The notes below the pieces were generated by a model. It did not search any database, had not been told where the DNA came from, and was given only the letters and a program-made list of their open reading frames with translations. Made by a program: the position numbers and the translations under genes. Source: Pseudomonadota bacterium (lineage in GTDB: Bacteria > Pseudomonadota > Alphaproteobacteria > Rhizobiales > Tepidamorphaceae). Taken from it: a stretch of 6,171 nt of DNA. Position 1 is the first letter of the stretch, and every line of letters begins with the position of its first letter. The stretch is from contig JAEYRQ010000130.1 in the NCBI GenBank assembly GCA_023435545.1, forward strand, positions 1 through 6,171. The letters are read 5' to 3'. Of this stretch, positions 5,363-6,171 are shown in pieces.

Positions 5363-6171
5363 ATGAACGCTTCGGCCGTGCTGTCGGGACTTGCCTCCGC
5401 GCTCAAGTCGGGATCGATCGAGGTCGTCGACCTGACGGCGCCGCTCGGGCCCGACACCCCGCTGATCAAGCTGCCGCCCGAGATCGGCAGGAACACGCCG
5501 ACGGTCGAGATCCACGAGATCTCCAACTACGACCAGAACGGTCCGTTCTGGTCGTGGAACTGGCTGAAGCTCGGCGAGCATTCCGGCACCCATTTCGACG
5601 CGCCGGTGCACTGGATCACGGGCCGCGACTATGCCGACGGCTACACCGACACCCTTCCCGCCCAGAACCTGGTGGCGCCGGTCTGCGTCATCGACTGTTC
5701 GAAGGAGGTCGCGGCCAATCCCGACTTCCTGCTGACCGCTGACCACGTCCGCGCCTGGGAGAAGCAGCACGGCGAGATCCCGGCGGGAAGCTGGGTGCTG
5801 CTGCGCTCCGACTGGTACAAGCGCAACGGCTCGGAAGAGACCTTCCTTAACGCCGACGAGACCGGTCCGCATTCGCCGGGCCCCAGCGTCGACTGCCTGG
5901 AATACATCCTGTCGAAGGACATCGTCGGTTGGGGCAGCGAGACGGTCGGCACCGACGCCGGCCAGGCCGGCGGCATGAACCCGCCCTTCCCGGCCCACAA
6001 TCTGGTGCACAAGGCCGGCAAGTACGGGCTCGCCAGCCTCTGCAACCTCGACAAACTGCCGGCGACGGGCGCGATCCTGATCACGCCGCCGCTCAAGATC
6101 GTCAAGGGAACCGGCAGCCCGCTGCGCGTGCTCGCCCTAGTCCCGGGGGGGGGGGGGGGGGCCCCCGCGGG
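5363..6171 (+). CDS. Cyclase-family metal-dependent hydrolase (isatin hydrolase / kynurenine formamidase superfamily), 3' end corrupted
   Basis: A cytosolic metal-dependent amide hydrolase of the cyclase family (PF04199-type). The signature HSGTHFDAPVH (73-83) gives the metal ligands His73, His77 and Asp79, plus conserved His83. Other landmarks are VVDLTAPLGPDTP (21-33), WVLLRSDW (144-151), HSPGPS (170-175), GSETVGTDAGQAGG (191-204) and a C-terminal LCNLDKLPATGAILITPPLKI, then GSPLRVLALVP. At about 260 residues it is longer than typical KynB (about 210), and the Trp-rich WSWNWLKLGEHSG and GTDAGQ segments favour an isatin-hydrolase-like enzyme; the substrate remains uncertain. Two in-frame ATGs, 5357 and 5363, are possible. 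I prefer 5363 because AAGGGG then has an 8-base spacing. The true C-terminus should fall within a few residues of VLALVP, but the frame runs into a 17-base G run and no stop is seen. Reliable sequence ends at about 6136-6144. Confidence 0.9.
   Translation, partial: MNASAVLSGLASALKSGSIEVVDLTAPLGPDTPLIKLPPEIGRNTPTVEIHEISNYDQNGPFWSWNWLKLGEHSGTHFDAPVHWITGRDYADGYTDTLPAQNLVAPVCVIDCSKEVAANPDFLLTADHVRAWEKQHGEIPAGSWVLLRSDWYKRNGSEETFLNADETGPHSPGPSVDCLEYILSKDIVGWGSETVGTDAGQAGGMNPPFPAHNLVHKAGKYGLASLCNLDKLPATGAILITPPLKIVKGTGSPLRVLALVPGGGGGAPA
6145..6161. repeat. 17-base G homopolymer at the right end, probable artefact
   Basis: Seventeen consecutive G bases are preceded by CCC and followed by CCCCC GCGGG to the end of the window. 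The run falls where the hydrolase gene should finish and encodes only glycines before the sequence stops. Such runs are typical of base-calling failure in two-colour short-read chemistry, so the bases from about 6137 onward should not be trusted. Confidence 0.75.

Noticed and set aside
5261..6010. 249-codon open frame on the minus strand antisense to the hydrolase gene
   Set aside because: The + strand carries the full cyclase-family metal motif and C-terminal motifs; this frame has none.

Overview
The window is a 6.2 kb piece of a GC-rich chromosome, most likely from an alphaproteobacterium of the Rhizobiales (Hyphomicrobiales) type. This rests on the strong G/C preference at third codon positions, an intracellular Cys-type PHB depolymerase with a PhaR-type box in its leader, and the mix of a DUF2207 membrane protein, a GST and a PYROXD2-like flavoprotein. 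I see no mobile element, CRISPR array, tRNA or rRNA. The right end runs into a 17-base G homopolymer that looks like a sequencing or assembly artefact at a contig end.

Layout: (1) 3-482 (+) is the C-terminal end of a DUF2207-type membrane protein with a Gly/Ser-rich tail. It converges, 5 bases apart, on (2) 488-916 (-), a small three-helix membrane protein of unknown function. (3) 1057-1284 (-) is a 75-residue protein of unknown function, downstream of and probably co-transcribed with (4) 1378-2595 (-), phaZ, the intracellular poly(3-hydroxybutyrate) depolymerase. (5) 2754-3410 (+) is a glutathione S-transferase family protein divergent from phaZ. It converges on (6) 3454-5031 (-), a phytoene-desaturase/PYROXD2-like FAD oxidoreductase. 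(7) 5363 to the right end (+) is a metal-dependent cyclase-family hydrolase (isatin hydrolase / kynurenine formamidase superfamily), divergent from gene 6 across 331 bp.

How the genes work together: phaZ releases hydroxybutyrate from storage granules, and the small gene behind it is a candidate PHB-associated accessory. The phaZ leader carries GCTGC-AAC-GCAGC, which fits the CTGC-N3-GCAG box reported for the PHB regulator PhaR. The flavoprotein and hydrolase share a divergent control region with a perfect 14-bp palindrome in front of the flavoprotein and an 11-bp palindrome in front of the hydrolase. They could be a small, jointly regulated catabolic unit, but no regulator gene is visible here. 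The remaining genes look like ordinary chromosomal housekeeping or accessory genes. I found no convincing new multi-gene system. The most useful leads are the two regulatory palindromes, the phaZ-linked small gene and the damaged contig end.
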